NCBI GenBank assembly: GCA_965371945.1
Contig: CBDVAK010000129.1
Location: forward strand, 1 to 9,448
From: CBDVAK01 sp965371945
GTDB taxonomy: Bacteria > Pseudomonadota > Gammaproteobacteria > Competibacterales > JAHEDQ01
DNA length: 9,448 nucleotides
Reading direction: 5' to 3'
The position numbers and the translations under genes were made by a program. Of this stretch, positions 1-5,954 are shown one piece after another. Under the pieces are notes generated by a model. That model had not been told where the DNA came from. It ran no database searches and saw only the letters and a program-made list of their open reading frames with translations. Numbering within the stretch: the stretch's first letter is position 1; every line of letters starts with the position of its first letter.

Positions 1-11
1 TGCAGCCGTGA

Positions 12-605
12 TCAGGGCGGCGGCGCCGCACGACCATGCAATGCCCGCATGACGGCGGCAAAATCCCCGGCAACAACTTGCTCCAGCTGCTCCAGCGCGG
101 CCTCGATGGCAGCCTCGATCAGTTGACGTTCGACTGCGGGCGGGCTGGTCAGGACGTAGCCCACCACATCATCGCGCTGTCCCGGATGGCCGACACCCAA
201 GCGCAACCTCAGGTAGTCGGGCGTCCCCAATTGCCGATGAATATCCCGAAGCCCGTTATGACCGCCGTGACCACCGCCCTGTTTGAAACGCACTGTGCCC
301 GCCGGCAGATCGATATCATCGTGAACCACCAGAATCTGGTCGGGCGGTACTTTGTAGAATGCCGCCAGTGACCCTACCGAGGTGCCGCTGCGGTTCATGT
401 AGGTCGCCGGCTTCAGCAGCCAGGGGGATGATCCGGCCACCGTGATCCTGCACAGCTCACCATGGAACCGTGGTTCGCTACGAAACTGCCCGCCATGAAG
501 GCGGGCAACCTCATCGAGCAGCCAGTAACCGGCATTGTGCCGGGTTCCCGCGTAACGGCTACCCGGGTTTCCCAGCCCCACGATCACACGGGCCCCAGGC
601 TCCAC
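12..605 (-). CDS. pth: Peptidyl-tRNA hydrolase
   Basis: Cytosolic enzyme that cleaves the ester bond of peptidyl-tRNAs released by stalled ribosomes, returning tRNA to the pool. The 197-residue product has the usual family length (about 194). Visible family features are IVGLGNPG near the N-terminus with Asn13, RHNAG with the catalytic His23, KPATYMNRSG (65-74, Met70), HDDIDLP with Asp96, and the glycine-rich GGGHGGHNGLRD with Asn117. These correspond to the known active-site Asn, His, Asp and Asn of the E. coli enzyme. The start is GTG, 8 nt after the rplY stop, with no strong Shine-Dalgarno, so translation is probably coupled to rplY. A later GTG (residue 7) would cut into the first beta strand, so the longer start is preferred. 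The protein ends in three consecutive prolines right before TGA, which is unusual. Identification is very secure; the exact start is slightly less so. Confidence 0.97.
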   Translation of the reverse strand: MEPGARVIVGLGNPGSRYAGTRHNAGYWLLDEVARLHGGQFRSEPRFHGELCRITVAGSSPWLLKPATYMNRSGTSVGSLAAFYKVPPDQILVVHDDIDLPAGTVRFKQGGGHGGHNGLRDIHRQLGTPDYLRLRLGVGHPGQRDDVVGYVLTSPPAVERQLIEAAIEAALEQLEQVVAGDFAAVMRALHGRAAPPP

Positions 606-613
606 CGGGGATG

Positions 614-1282
614 TCAGCTCTCTTCGCCTTCATCTTCGCCCTCACCTTCCGGCTCCTCTGCCTCGCCTTCAAGCTCGTCTTCTTCCAGCTCGACGGCACG
701 GGCAACGTGAACGCCGGCGATCGCCTGATCGTGCTCGTGTATCTCGCCGCCATGCAAGAACGCGGTCAGGGCAACGCCTTCCGGCAGCACCAGGTCGGAC
801 AGGTGGATGGTGGTGCCCAGTTCGACCGTGGCAAGATCAACATCGATGAACTCTGGCAGATAGCGGGGCAGACACTCGACCTCGACATCGGTCGCGGTCT
901 TGCTTACCACGCCCCCCTCCTTGACCCCGACGCTGGTCTCTTCGTTGATATAGTGCAATGGCACGTTGACACGAATCGCCGAATCCTCCATGACCCGCAT
1001 GAAATCCATATGCATGATGGCGGGTTTGAAAGGGTGGCGCTGCAGATCGCGCAAAATCGCCTTCTGCGCCTTACCTCCGGCGCGTATGGTCAGAACATGT
1101 GAATAGAACGCTTCATGTTCCAACTGCCTCATCACTTCGCTGTGCACCAGCGACAGTCCCACTGATTCCTTTTTGCCACCGTAGAGAATCGCCGGGATCT
1201 TGCCCAGTCGACGCAGGCGGCGGCTCGCACCCTTCCCCACGTCCTCACGAATCTCGGCAGCAAGCTCGAAAAGATCACTCAT
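614..1282 (-). CDS. rplY: 50S ribosomal protein L25, long (TL5/CTC) form
   Basis: Large-subunit ribosomal protein that binds 5S rRNA. At 222 residues it is the two-domain bacterial form rather than the short form (about 94 residues) of E. coli. The N-terminal 5S-binding domain covers about residues 1-95, with GKGASRRLRRLGKIPAILYG at 17-35 as the recognisable RNA-binding stretch. The C-terminal beta domain covers about 100-192 and contains CLPRYLPEFIDVD, typical of TL5/CTC. From about residue 197 the tail is nearly all Glu, Asp and Gly and is probably disordered. The ATG start is well supported: GGAGG (1289-1293) lies 6 nt upstream. It sits between prs and pth, the conserved order in many gammaproteobacteria. 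The 132 bp upstream hold hairpins that may regulate it. Confidence 0.97.
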   Translation of the reverse strand: MSDLFELAAEIREDVGKGASRRLRRLGKIPAILYGGKKESVGLSLVHSEVMRQLEHEAFYSHVLTIRAGGKAQKAILRDLQRHPFKPAIMHMDFMRVMEDSAIRVNVPLHYINEETSVGVKEGGVVSKTATDVEVECLPRYLPEFIDVDLATVELGTTIHLSDLVLPEGVALTAFLHGGEIHEHDQAIAGVHVARAVELEEDELEGEAEEPEGEGEDEGEES

Positions 1283-1309
1283 ATCGCGCCTCCGCTAACA
1301 AAAATGAAC

Positions 1310-1409
1310 CCGGCACACCCGCGACCAGGTGCCCGGATCGTTCATGCAGATCCCGAACAACGGCACCTGCCTCCACAAAGCTGTCAGACCCCGTACCAGG
1401 GGCCAGACA
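1310..1409 (-). promoter_or_regulatory. Candidate structured leader of rplY (two hairpins, one with an alternative pairing)
   Basis: The prs-rplY spacer contains several inverted repeats, read here as RNA on the minus strand. Nearest prs, TGTC (1382-1385) pairs with GACA (1406-1409) and CCCC (1389-1392) with GGGG (1399-1402), around a symmetric 3x3 internal loop. Next, CAGGTGCC (1326-1333) and GGCACCTG (1362-1369) form a perfect 8-bp stem, with an inner 5-bp stem GGATC/GATCC (1335-1339, 1349-1353). The GTGCC segment at 1329-1336 can instead pair with CCGGCAC (1310-1316) with one bulged base, so the two stems exclude each other. There is no U-tract, so a simple intrinsic terminator is unlikely. 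L25 of E. coli is known to repress its own mRNA, which makes a leader role plausible, but that is inference. Confidence 0.35.
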
Positions 1410-1414
1410 ATCGC

Positions 1415-2374
1415 CTAATCGGTCATAAACAACGAGCTGACCGATTCTTCCAGATGAATCCTGCGCAGTGATTCACCCAGGACACCTGCCACACTCAATG
1501 CCCGTATGCGCGAACACTCAAGTGCCGCCTCGCGCAACGGAATAGTATCGGTCACCACCAATTCGTCCAGGGTCGAGTGTTCTATGTTTTCGATCGCCGG
1601 CCCCGACAGCACCGGATGGGTGCAATAGGCCACCACCCTGGCGGCACCGCGATCCTTTAGTGCCTGGGCCGCCTGACACAGGGTCCCCGCGGTATCGACC
1701 ATGTCATCGACCAGCACGCACACCCGCCCCTCGACCTCACCGATGATGTTCATCACCCGTGCCTCGTTGGCACGGGGACGGCGCTTGTCGATGATGGCCA
1801 GGTCGGCATCATCGAGCAGCTTGGCGAGAGCACGAGCACGCACCACCCCGCCGACATCGGGAGAAACCACCACGATGTCTTCGTATTCCTGTTTCCACAG
1901 ATCGCCTATCATGATCGGCGTGGCGTAGATGTTGTCCACCGGCAAATCGAAAAAGCCCTGAATCTGGTCTGAGTGCAAATCGACCGTCAAGACCCTGTCG
2001 ACGCCGACGCTGGTGATCATATTGGCAACCACCTTGGCCGAAATAGGCACGCGCGCGGAGCGCGGTCGGCGATCCTGTCGCGAATAGCCGAAGTAAGGAA
2101 TCACGGCAGTAATGCGGTTGGCGGAAGAGCGCCCCAGCGCGTCCACCATCACCATCAGTTCAATGATATTGTCGTTGGTGGGCGCACAAGTGGGTTGCAC
2201 CACGAACACGTCCTTGCCACGGACGTTCTCATGGAGTTCGACCATGACCTCGCCATCGCTGAAGCGACCCACTTCCGCCTTACCCAGCGGCAACCCGAGA
2301 TGACCTGCTACATCCAGTGCCAGCCGGGGATGTGCATTGCCCGCGAATACCATCATTTTCCCGTCGGGCACCAT
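1415..2374 (-). CDS. prs: Ribose-phosphate pyrophosphokinase (PRPP synthetase)
   Basis: Transfers pyrophosphate from ATP to ribose 5-phosphate, giving PRPP for purine, pyrimidine, histidine, tryptophan and NAD synthesis. The 319-residue product matches the class I family length (315-319). Seen in order: FSDGE (38-42), the ATP-contacting YFGYSRQDRR (94-103), the metal-binding DLHSDQIQGFF (132-142), the flexible catalytic loop DKRRPR (196-201) and the PRPP-binding loop LVDDMVDTAGT (221-231). The start is ATG at 2374: MVPDGKMMVFAGNAHP aligns with the E. coli N-terminus, and AGGAGG lies just upstream. The frame stays open for another 28 codons to 2458, but that stretch is the antisense-free reading of the tRNA-Gln gene and its trailer, not protein. 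Only 41 bp separate the tRNA from this start, so prs is probably expressed from promoters at or before ispE. Confidence 0.98.
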   Translation of the reverse strand: MVPDGKMMVFAGNAHPRLALDVAGHLGLPLGKAEVGRFSDGEVMVELHENVRGKDVFVVQPTCAPTNDNIIELMVMVDALGRSSANRITAVIPYFGYSRQDRRPRSARVPISAKVVANMITSVGVDRVLTVDLHSDQIQGFFDLPVDNIYATPIMIGDLWKQEYEDIVVVSPDVGGVVRARALAKLLDDADLAIIDKRRPRANEARVMNIIGEVEGRVCVLVDDMVDTAGTLCQAAQALKDRGAARVVAYCTHPVLSGPAIENIEHSTLDELVVTDTIPLREAALECSRIRALSVAGVLGESLRRIHLEESVSSLFMTD

Positions 2375-2377
2375 GCC

Positions 2378-2383
2378 CCTCCT
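2378..2383 (-). promoter_or_regulatory. Ribosome binding site of prs (close-spaced)
   Basis: AGGAGG on the minus strand, followed by GGC and the ATG at 2374. The match to anti-Shine-Dalgarno is full, but the gap to the start codon is only 3 nt, shorter than usual. It decides the start against the longer open frame through the tRNA. The next in-frame ATGs (residues 7 and 8) would be about 20 nt from this site, too far. Confidence 0.7.
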
Positions 2384-2400
2384 AGTGAGCCCCCCTGCAG

Positions 2401-2422
2401 CCAGCCACCGTGTGATGGCTGG
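2401..2422. repeat. Inverted repeat joining the tRNA-Gln 3' end to its trailer
   Basis: CCAGCCA (2401-2407) and TGGCTGG (2416-2422) are a perfect 7-bp inverted repeat with an 8-nt loop. In the minus-strand precursor RNA the arm at 2416-2422 reads CCAGCCA: the last three acceptor-stem nucleotides, the discriminator G and the encoded CCA. The trailer could thus pair with the tRNA's own 3' terminus in competition with the outer acceptor stem. The repeat is seen directly; an effect on 3' maturation is inference. Confidence 0.5.
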
Positions 2423-2492
2423 GCCGGCAGGATTCGAACCTGCGAATGCCGGGATCAAAACCCGGTGCCTTAGACCACTTGGCGACGGCCCA
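2416..2492 (-). tRNA. tRNA-Gln (anticodon UUG)
   Basis: Reads CAA, and possibly CAG by wobble. The 77-nt gene includes an encoded CCA (2416-2418). The acceptor stem pairs TGGGCCG (5' side, 2486-2492) with CGGCCCA (2420-2426), followed by discriminator G. The anticodon arm is CCGGG, loop TTTTGAT, CCCGG, placing TTG at 2456-2458. The T arm is GCAGG, TTCGAAT, CCTGC. It resembles E. coli tRNA-Gln closely, including the CATTC variable region, with a D loop two nucleotides longer. It begins 20 bp after the ispE stop and ends 41 bp before prs, the same placement known in Pseudomonas. No clear promoter is visible in the short gap, so it may be released from a polycistronic transcript by RNase P and 3' processing. 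Confidence 0.97.
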
Positions 2493-2501
2493 ACAACTGT
2501 T

Positions 2502-2540
2502 CCGGCAGACTGCTACAGTTCCCCGTCACCTGTCTGCCGG
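2502..2540. repeat. 9-bp perfect inverted repeat spanning the ispE stop codon
   Basis: CCGGCAGAC (2502-2510) and GTCTGCCGG (2532-2540) are perfectly complementary, with a 21-nt loop that contains the ispE stop (2513-2515). In the minus-strand RNA the stem closes 9 nt before the first tRNA-Gln nucleotide. No U-tract follows, so it is not a canonical intrinsic terminator. It could guide 5' processing of the tRNA, protect the ispE mRNA 3' end, or be chance. Confidence 0.45.
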
Positions 2541-3364
2541 CGCCCCAGCAACGGGGATCGATCCATACCACGGGCGACAAAACCCTGAAACCCCATCTCC
2601 AGCATCTGCGTCAGGGTCTGATCAGCCTGCGACCGGGCCGCAAATCCGGCAAACACGCAACCTCCCGTGCCAGTCAGCCGGGCGTCACCAAACGCACCCA
2701 AACACCGGGCCGCAGCCGCCACCGCAGGATAGCGACTGTAAACTACTGATTCGCAGTCGTTGCCACAGTCCCCGGCGAGAAAGGCGCACATTCTCTTCAC
2801 CGGAGTGTTCCGTGTCAAATCCGGTGCAGAAAACACCGTCGCGGTGGATACCGGATCGGGCGGTACGATCACCACATACCAACATCCTGGCAGCTGAACC
2901 GGGGTCAACTTCTCGCCAACTCCTTCCGCCCAGGCGGCGTGGCCACGCACAAATACCGGCACGTCGGCGCCCAACTCCAAACCCAGCTCGGCCAGGCGAT
3001 CTACGCCCAACCGCAGCTTCCACAGATGATCCAGAGCCCGCAATACAGTGGCCGCATCAGAGCTGCCACCACCCAGCCCGCCTCCAATCGGCAGCCGTTT
3101 GAGCAGCCGGATCTCAACCCCCAGCCGGGTACCCGTAGTCCGCTGCAACAGGGCAGCGGCACGCACCGTCAGGTTGTCCGCTTCGCCCAGCCCCGGCAGC
3201 GAATGGACGCAGGAAATATGACCATCATCGCGAACCCGGAACTGCAGATCATCACAGTAATCCAGGAACCGGAACACGGTCTGCAGCTGATGGTAACCAT
3301 CGGCCCGCCTGCCGGTGATGTGCAGGCAGAGGTTGAGTTTGGCCGGAGCCGGCCAGATTTCCAC
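2513..3364 (-). CDS. ispE: 4-diphosphocytidyl-2-C-methyl-D-erythritol kinase
   Basis: GHMP-family kinase that phosphorylates the 2-hydroxyl of CDP-ME in the MEP route to isopentenyl diphosphate. The 283-residue product has the family's usual size. Visible: PAPAKLNLCLHITGRRADGYH at the N-terminus (substrate lysine Lys9, ADGYH at 21-25), the ATP-binding glycine loop PIGGGLGGGSSDA (92-104), GADVPVF with the catalytic Asp134, and the third GHMP motif LTGTGGCVFA (230-239). The start is GTG, 27 nt after the lolB stop, with no convincing Shine-Dalgarno. Family conservation begins only a few residues later, so little protein could lie upstream; the frame continues upstream only through CTG-AGC and neighbours. 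Order lolB-ispE-tRNA-Gln-prs is the standard gammaproteobacterial one. Confidence 0.97.
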   Translation of the reverse strand: MEIWPAPAKLNLCLHITGRRADGYHQLQTVFRFLDYCDDLQFRVRDDGHISCVHSLPGLGEADNLTVRAAALLQRTTGTRLGVEIRLLKRLPIGGGLGGGSSDAATVLRALDHLWKLRLGVDRLAELGLELGADVPVFVRGHAAWAEGVGEKLTPVQLPGCWYVVIVPPDPVSTATVFSAPDLTRNTPVKRMCAFLAGDCGNDCESVVYSRYPAVAAAARCLGAFGDARLTGTGGCVFAGFAARSQADQTLTQMLEMGFQGFVARGMDRSPLLGRRQTGDGEL

Positions 3365-3391
3365 GCTCAGATTTCCAATGCCAGGAGTCTG

Positions 3392-4024
3392 TCAGGAAGC
3401 CGACGGATCGATACCTGCCGCACCCGGATTGCCGTCCGACCACTGGTCGATCACCAGCCGCACATCGATCCGATCGCGCTCCAGGCGCAGCTTGCGGGGC
3501 AGGTCCAGACCCGGACCCTCCACATAGGCCGGATACTGAATTCGCCAACCGTCCTGCCGGAGAGTCGCGAGCCGGCCAAGCGAATCCACGGTCATTGATT
3601 GCACCGGCCATTCGGGATCCGGTATCCCGCGTACCCAGTAGCGCAGACCGGCAACCGGCAACGTCCAGCCCAGGCGCTGTGCAATCAGGGATTCGGCATC
3701 CTTCGCCACCACCACCTGCCCATCCGCGCTGCGCGCTCTGACACCGCCCGGACTCCCGGCGATCACCAATCTCCCCTGACCGAGTGGCCCGGACAGATCG
3801 ATTTCGTAGCTATTGTCCTGCTGTTTCCAGTCCAGCGTGGCGTGCCAGCCCTGATCTTCCACAGCAATCGACACCCTTCCGGAGAACTCCCAGCGGGGCA
3901 ATCGCTGCAAGGCCTCCTCGCGCATCGACCACTGGTCATCGAGAGACTCGAGGGGGACGGTCGGTGGACGCGAAGCGCAGCCGGCAATAAAACCAATCAG
4001 TGTAGCCGCGAGAACGAAACGCAT
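3392..4024 (-). CDS. lolB: Outer-membrane lipoprotein receptor LolB
   Basis: Receives lipoproteins from periplasmic LolA and inserts them in the inner leaflet of the outer membrane; LolB is itself a lipoprotein. The product is 210 residues. The N-terminus MRFVLAATLIGFIAGC is a lipoprotein signal with lipobox IAGC, giving acylated Cys16 followed by Ala, which fits outer-membrane sorting. Family-like features follow: WEFSGRVSIAV (45-55), ATLDWKQQDNSYEIDLSGPLGQG (62-84), and PVAGLRYWVRGIPDPEWP (123-140). The chosen ATG at 4024 has GAGGA (4033-4037) 8 nt upstream. The frame is open for 62 more codons to 4210, but those overlap the end of the TPR gene and would remove the signal peptide from the N-terminus. 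The family is sequence-divergent, so recognition rests on the lipobox, motifs and neighbours. Confidence 0.93.
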   Translation of the reverse strand: MRFVLAATLIGFIAGCASRPPTVPLESLDDQWSMREEALQRLPRWEFSGRVSIAVEDQGWHATLDWKQQDNSYEIDLSGPLGQGRLVIAGSPGGVRARSADGQVVVAKDAESLIAQRLGWTLPVAGLRYWVRGIPDPEWPVQSMTVDSLGRLATLRQDGWRIQYPAYVEGPGLDLPRKLRLERDRIDVRLVIDQWSDGNPGAAGIDPSAS

Positions 4025-4076
4025 GGGCGAAGTCCTCAATCCGAGAGTCGGCAATAACGCCCGCGAGCCTTCCGCC

Positions 4077-5837
4077 TCAGATTCCGAACCTTTGCATGGT
4101 CTGCCGGACACGAGGTGCTGTTTCCACGCGATGCAACTCGGTGTTCCAGACATCCATCGCCTGGTCACGATCGCCGGAAACCCACAGTACTTCGCCCAGG
4201 TGCGCGGCAATCTCCTCGTCCGGGTTCAGATCATAGCTGCGCCGCAGAAAACCGACCGCCTCTTCATACTGACCCAGCCGATACAACACCCAGCCCATGC
4301 TGTCGAGTATGGCCGCATCGTCAGGCATCAACTCCAGGGCTCGCTCGATGTATCCACGCGCCTCATCGTACCGCTCGGTGCGGTCAGCCAAGGTGTAACC
4401 CAGCGCGTTGAGCGCATGTGCGTTATCCGGGTCGGTGGCAAGAATCAGGCGCAGATCGTTTTCCAGGGAATCCAGATCATCCAGGCTTTCGGCCAACAAT
4501 GCCCTGGCATACAGCAGATCATGGTCCTCGGGATGCTCGCGCAGCGCACGATTATAGATCGCGAGCCCCCTGTCCTGGTCCCCGGCATCCGAAAATGCTT
4601 CCGCTTCCGCCAGATACAGCCGAACCGAAAGCTGCGGACTTTCACGTCGCAGCATCTCAAAGTGCCTGGCTGCCTGTTCGACTTTGCCACTACGAACCAG
4701 GATGCCACCGATTCGCACCTGTGCATCCAGCACGCGCTGACCACTACGCACCTTGCGATACCACTCCAGTGCCTGGTCCTCGTCACCCTGACGCTCGTAG
4801 ACGCGGCCCAGCTCGTAGTAGGCATCGGGGCGGGCCTGACCTTTGTCGACCGCACCCTGGAAGTATCCCCGGGCGGCATCGAGATCCCCTGCCTGTGTAG
4901 CCAGCACGCCAGCCGCGAACAATACGTCGCCATCGTCGGGTTGCGCCTCCGCCAGATTCTCGAGTACCTGGCGTGCATCATCGGTACGACTTTCCTGCAC
5001 CAACAGGCGGGCATAGCCCAGACCGAGCATGCTGTCATCAGGCTGTCGCCCGAGCGCTTCGCTCAGCAACACTACCGCCGCCTCGGTTTCTCCCTCGCGT
5101 ACCAGAATCCGGCTCTTGAGCAACAGCGCCTGATTCCATTGCGGCTTCAGGCCCAATGCTTCATCCACGGCCGCTTGTGCCTGTTCGAGTTCCCCGGCAC
5201 GCAACGCGCGCAGCGCGTAAGCCTGCTGAATCAAACTCCAGTCAGGCAGCGACTGACGCATCCTGGCCAGAATCTTGAGCGCTGTTTCGTTATCGTCAAC
5301 GCGCTGCAACACACCGCTGACGGGAGCGAAGCTGGCGCTGTCGTCGGTTTTCCCGTCCAGCCAGCTCAGAAACAGCCGGGATGCCTCATCGACCTCCCCA
5401 ACCTGCACCAGCACCACCGCCAGAGACCGCTGCGCCTCGACGCTGTCGGGATCCAGTGCAACCCAGCGCCGGGCGGCGGACACAACTTCGTCATAGCGAC
5501 CGGAGAAGAACCCGATCTGTACCGCGCGCTCCGACAGGCGTGGGTCGTCACTGTGCTCTGACAACAACAGATACTGCTGCAAGGCCACGTCGGGGAACCC
5601 GCGCCGCCCCGCAATCTCCCCCAGCAGAACCCGATAAACCTGTTCCGAATAGTCTTCCGGGATCGTCGTGGTGCGGGCCCGTGGACTACTGGTGATCGCG
5701 GACGGTTCCGATTCGGTCGCAGCCACCTGCTCGCCTCCCACCGATACGCAACCTGTTACCAGTAGAGCGGGCAGTGCCAGCAGAGACATGATTCCGGACA
5801 TGCTCGGCGCCTCTATACGTGATTTCAACTTCCTCAT
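4077..5837 (-). CDS. Tetratricopeptide-repeat lipoprotein of unknown specific function
   Basis: Predicted 586-residue envelope lipoprotein made almost entirely of TPR helices from about residue 63 to 565. Clear repeat units include EVDEASRLF, GELEQAQAAVDEALGLKP, DAYYELGRVYERQGDEDQA, AHALNALGYTLADRTERYDEA and ILDSMGWVLYRLGQYEEA. The signal is MRKLKSR, then a hydrophobic stretch ending LLVTGC, so Cys30 would be acylated (+2 Val, outer-membrane compatible). Gammaproteobacteria commonly carry such a gene beside lolB and opposite hemA; its role is not established and is presumably protein-protein scaffolding in the periplasm. The start is uncertain. ATG at 5837 gives a normal positively charged signal but has no Shine-Dalgarno. 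ATG at 5801 (12 residues later) has AGAGG about 8 nt upstream but would leave an uncharged signal. ATG at 5864 is a third option. Confidence 0.88.
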   Translation of the reverse strand: MRKLKSRIEAPSMSGIMSLLALPALLVTGCVSVGGEQVAATESEPSAITSSPRARTTTIPEDYSEQVYRVLLGEIAGRRGFPDVALQQYLLLSEHSDDPRLSERAVQIGFFSGRYDEVVSAARRWVALDPDSVEAQRSLAVVLVQVGEVDEASRLFLSWLDGKTDDSASFAPVSGVLQRVDDNETALKILARMRQSLPDWSLIQQAYALRALRAGELEQAQAAVDEALGLKPQWNQALLLKSRILVREGETEAAVVLLSEALGRQPDDSMLGLGYARLLVQESRTDDARQVLENLAEAQPDDGDVLFAAGVLATQAGDLDAARGYFQGAVDKGQARPDAYYELGRVYERQGDEDQALEWYRKVRSGQRVLDAQVRIGGILVRSGKVEQAARHFEMLRRESPQLSVRLYLAEAEAFSDAGDQDRGLAIYNRALREHPEDHDLLYARALLAESLDDLDSLENDLRLILATDPDNAHALNALGYTLADRTERYDEARGYIERALELMPDDAAILDSMGWVLYRLGQYEEAVGFLRRSYDLNPDEEIAAHLGEVLWVSGDRDQAMDVWNTELHRVETAPRVRQTMQRFGI

Positions 5838-5864
5838 TATCAGCACTATACCGAACTCGGTCAT
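5836..5864 (-). promoter_or_regulatory. Candidate sigma-70 promoter of the TPR-lolB-ispE operon
   Basis: On the minus strand ATGACC (5859-5864, 4/6 to TTGACA) is separated by exactly 17 nt from GATAAT (5836-5841, 5/6 to TATAAT). Transcription would start near 5829, inside the longer version of the TPR reading frame, and would favour translation from the ATG at 5801. An overlapping alternative -10, TATAGT (5845-5850), has a poor -35. Both are pattern matches only. Confidence 0.3.
5850..5861. promoter_or_regulatory. Short dyad inside the TPR promoter spacer
   Basis: ACCGA-AC-TCGGT is a 12-bp dyad with 5-bp perfect arms. It sits between the proposed -35 and -10 of the minus-strand promoter and about 35 bp upstream of the proposed hemA -35. 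The location fits an operator, but its shortness means chance is quite possible and no regulator can be named. Confidence 0.2.
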
Positions 5865-5895
5865 GGCCAGTAACCCCCAGTCATTTCTGCACTCC

Positions 5896-5924
5896 TTGTA
5901 ATCGACCGCCCTATCCATCAGAAT
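5896..5924 (+). promoter_or_regulatory. Candidate sigma-70 promoter of hemA-prfA-prmC
   Basis: TTGTAA (5896-5901, 4/6 to TTGACA) and CAGAAT (5919-5924, 4/6 to TATAAT) are spaced by 17 nt. Transcription would begin near 5931, leaving a leader of about 24 nt before the hemA ATG. It is the best-spaced pair on the plus strand in the 117-bp divergent gap but is only moderate in quality. Confidence 0.3.
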
Positions 5925-5954
5925 CGCCCGGTTCGACAGAGACCAGAGCTCTCC

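Noticed and set aside
462..1102. Plus-strand open frames across pth and rplY, including a serine-rich one
   Set aside because: They are antisense shadows; the serine-rich text is the complement of the acidic L25 tail.
1382..1409. Intrinsic terminator after prs
   Set aside because: The hairpin has an internal loop and is not followed by a U-tract, so it is better treated as part of the spacer's structured region.
2375..2458. In-frame N-terminal extension of Prs by 28 residues
   Set aside because: The extension is a reading of the tRNA-Gln gene and its trailer. The ribosome site and alignment to known Prs N-termini place the start at 2374.
4025..4210. In-frame N-terminal extension of LolB by 62 residues
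   Set aside because: It overlaps the TPR gene's 3' end in another frame and would bury the lipoprotein signal. ATG 4024 has a good ribosome site.
4023..5561. A 512-codon open frame on the plus strand opposite the TPR gene
   Set aside because: It lies wholly antisense to a gene with unmistakable TPR repeats. Its translation shows no domain, and long antisense frames are common opposite GC-rich genes.
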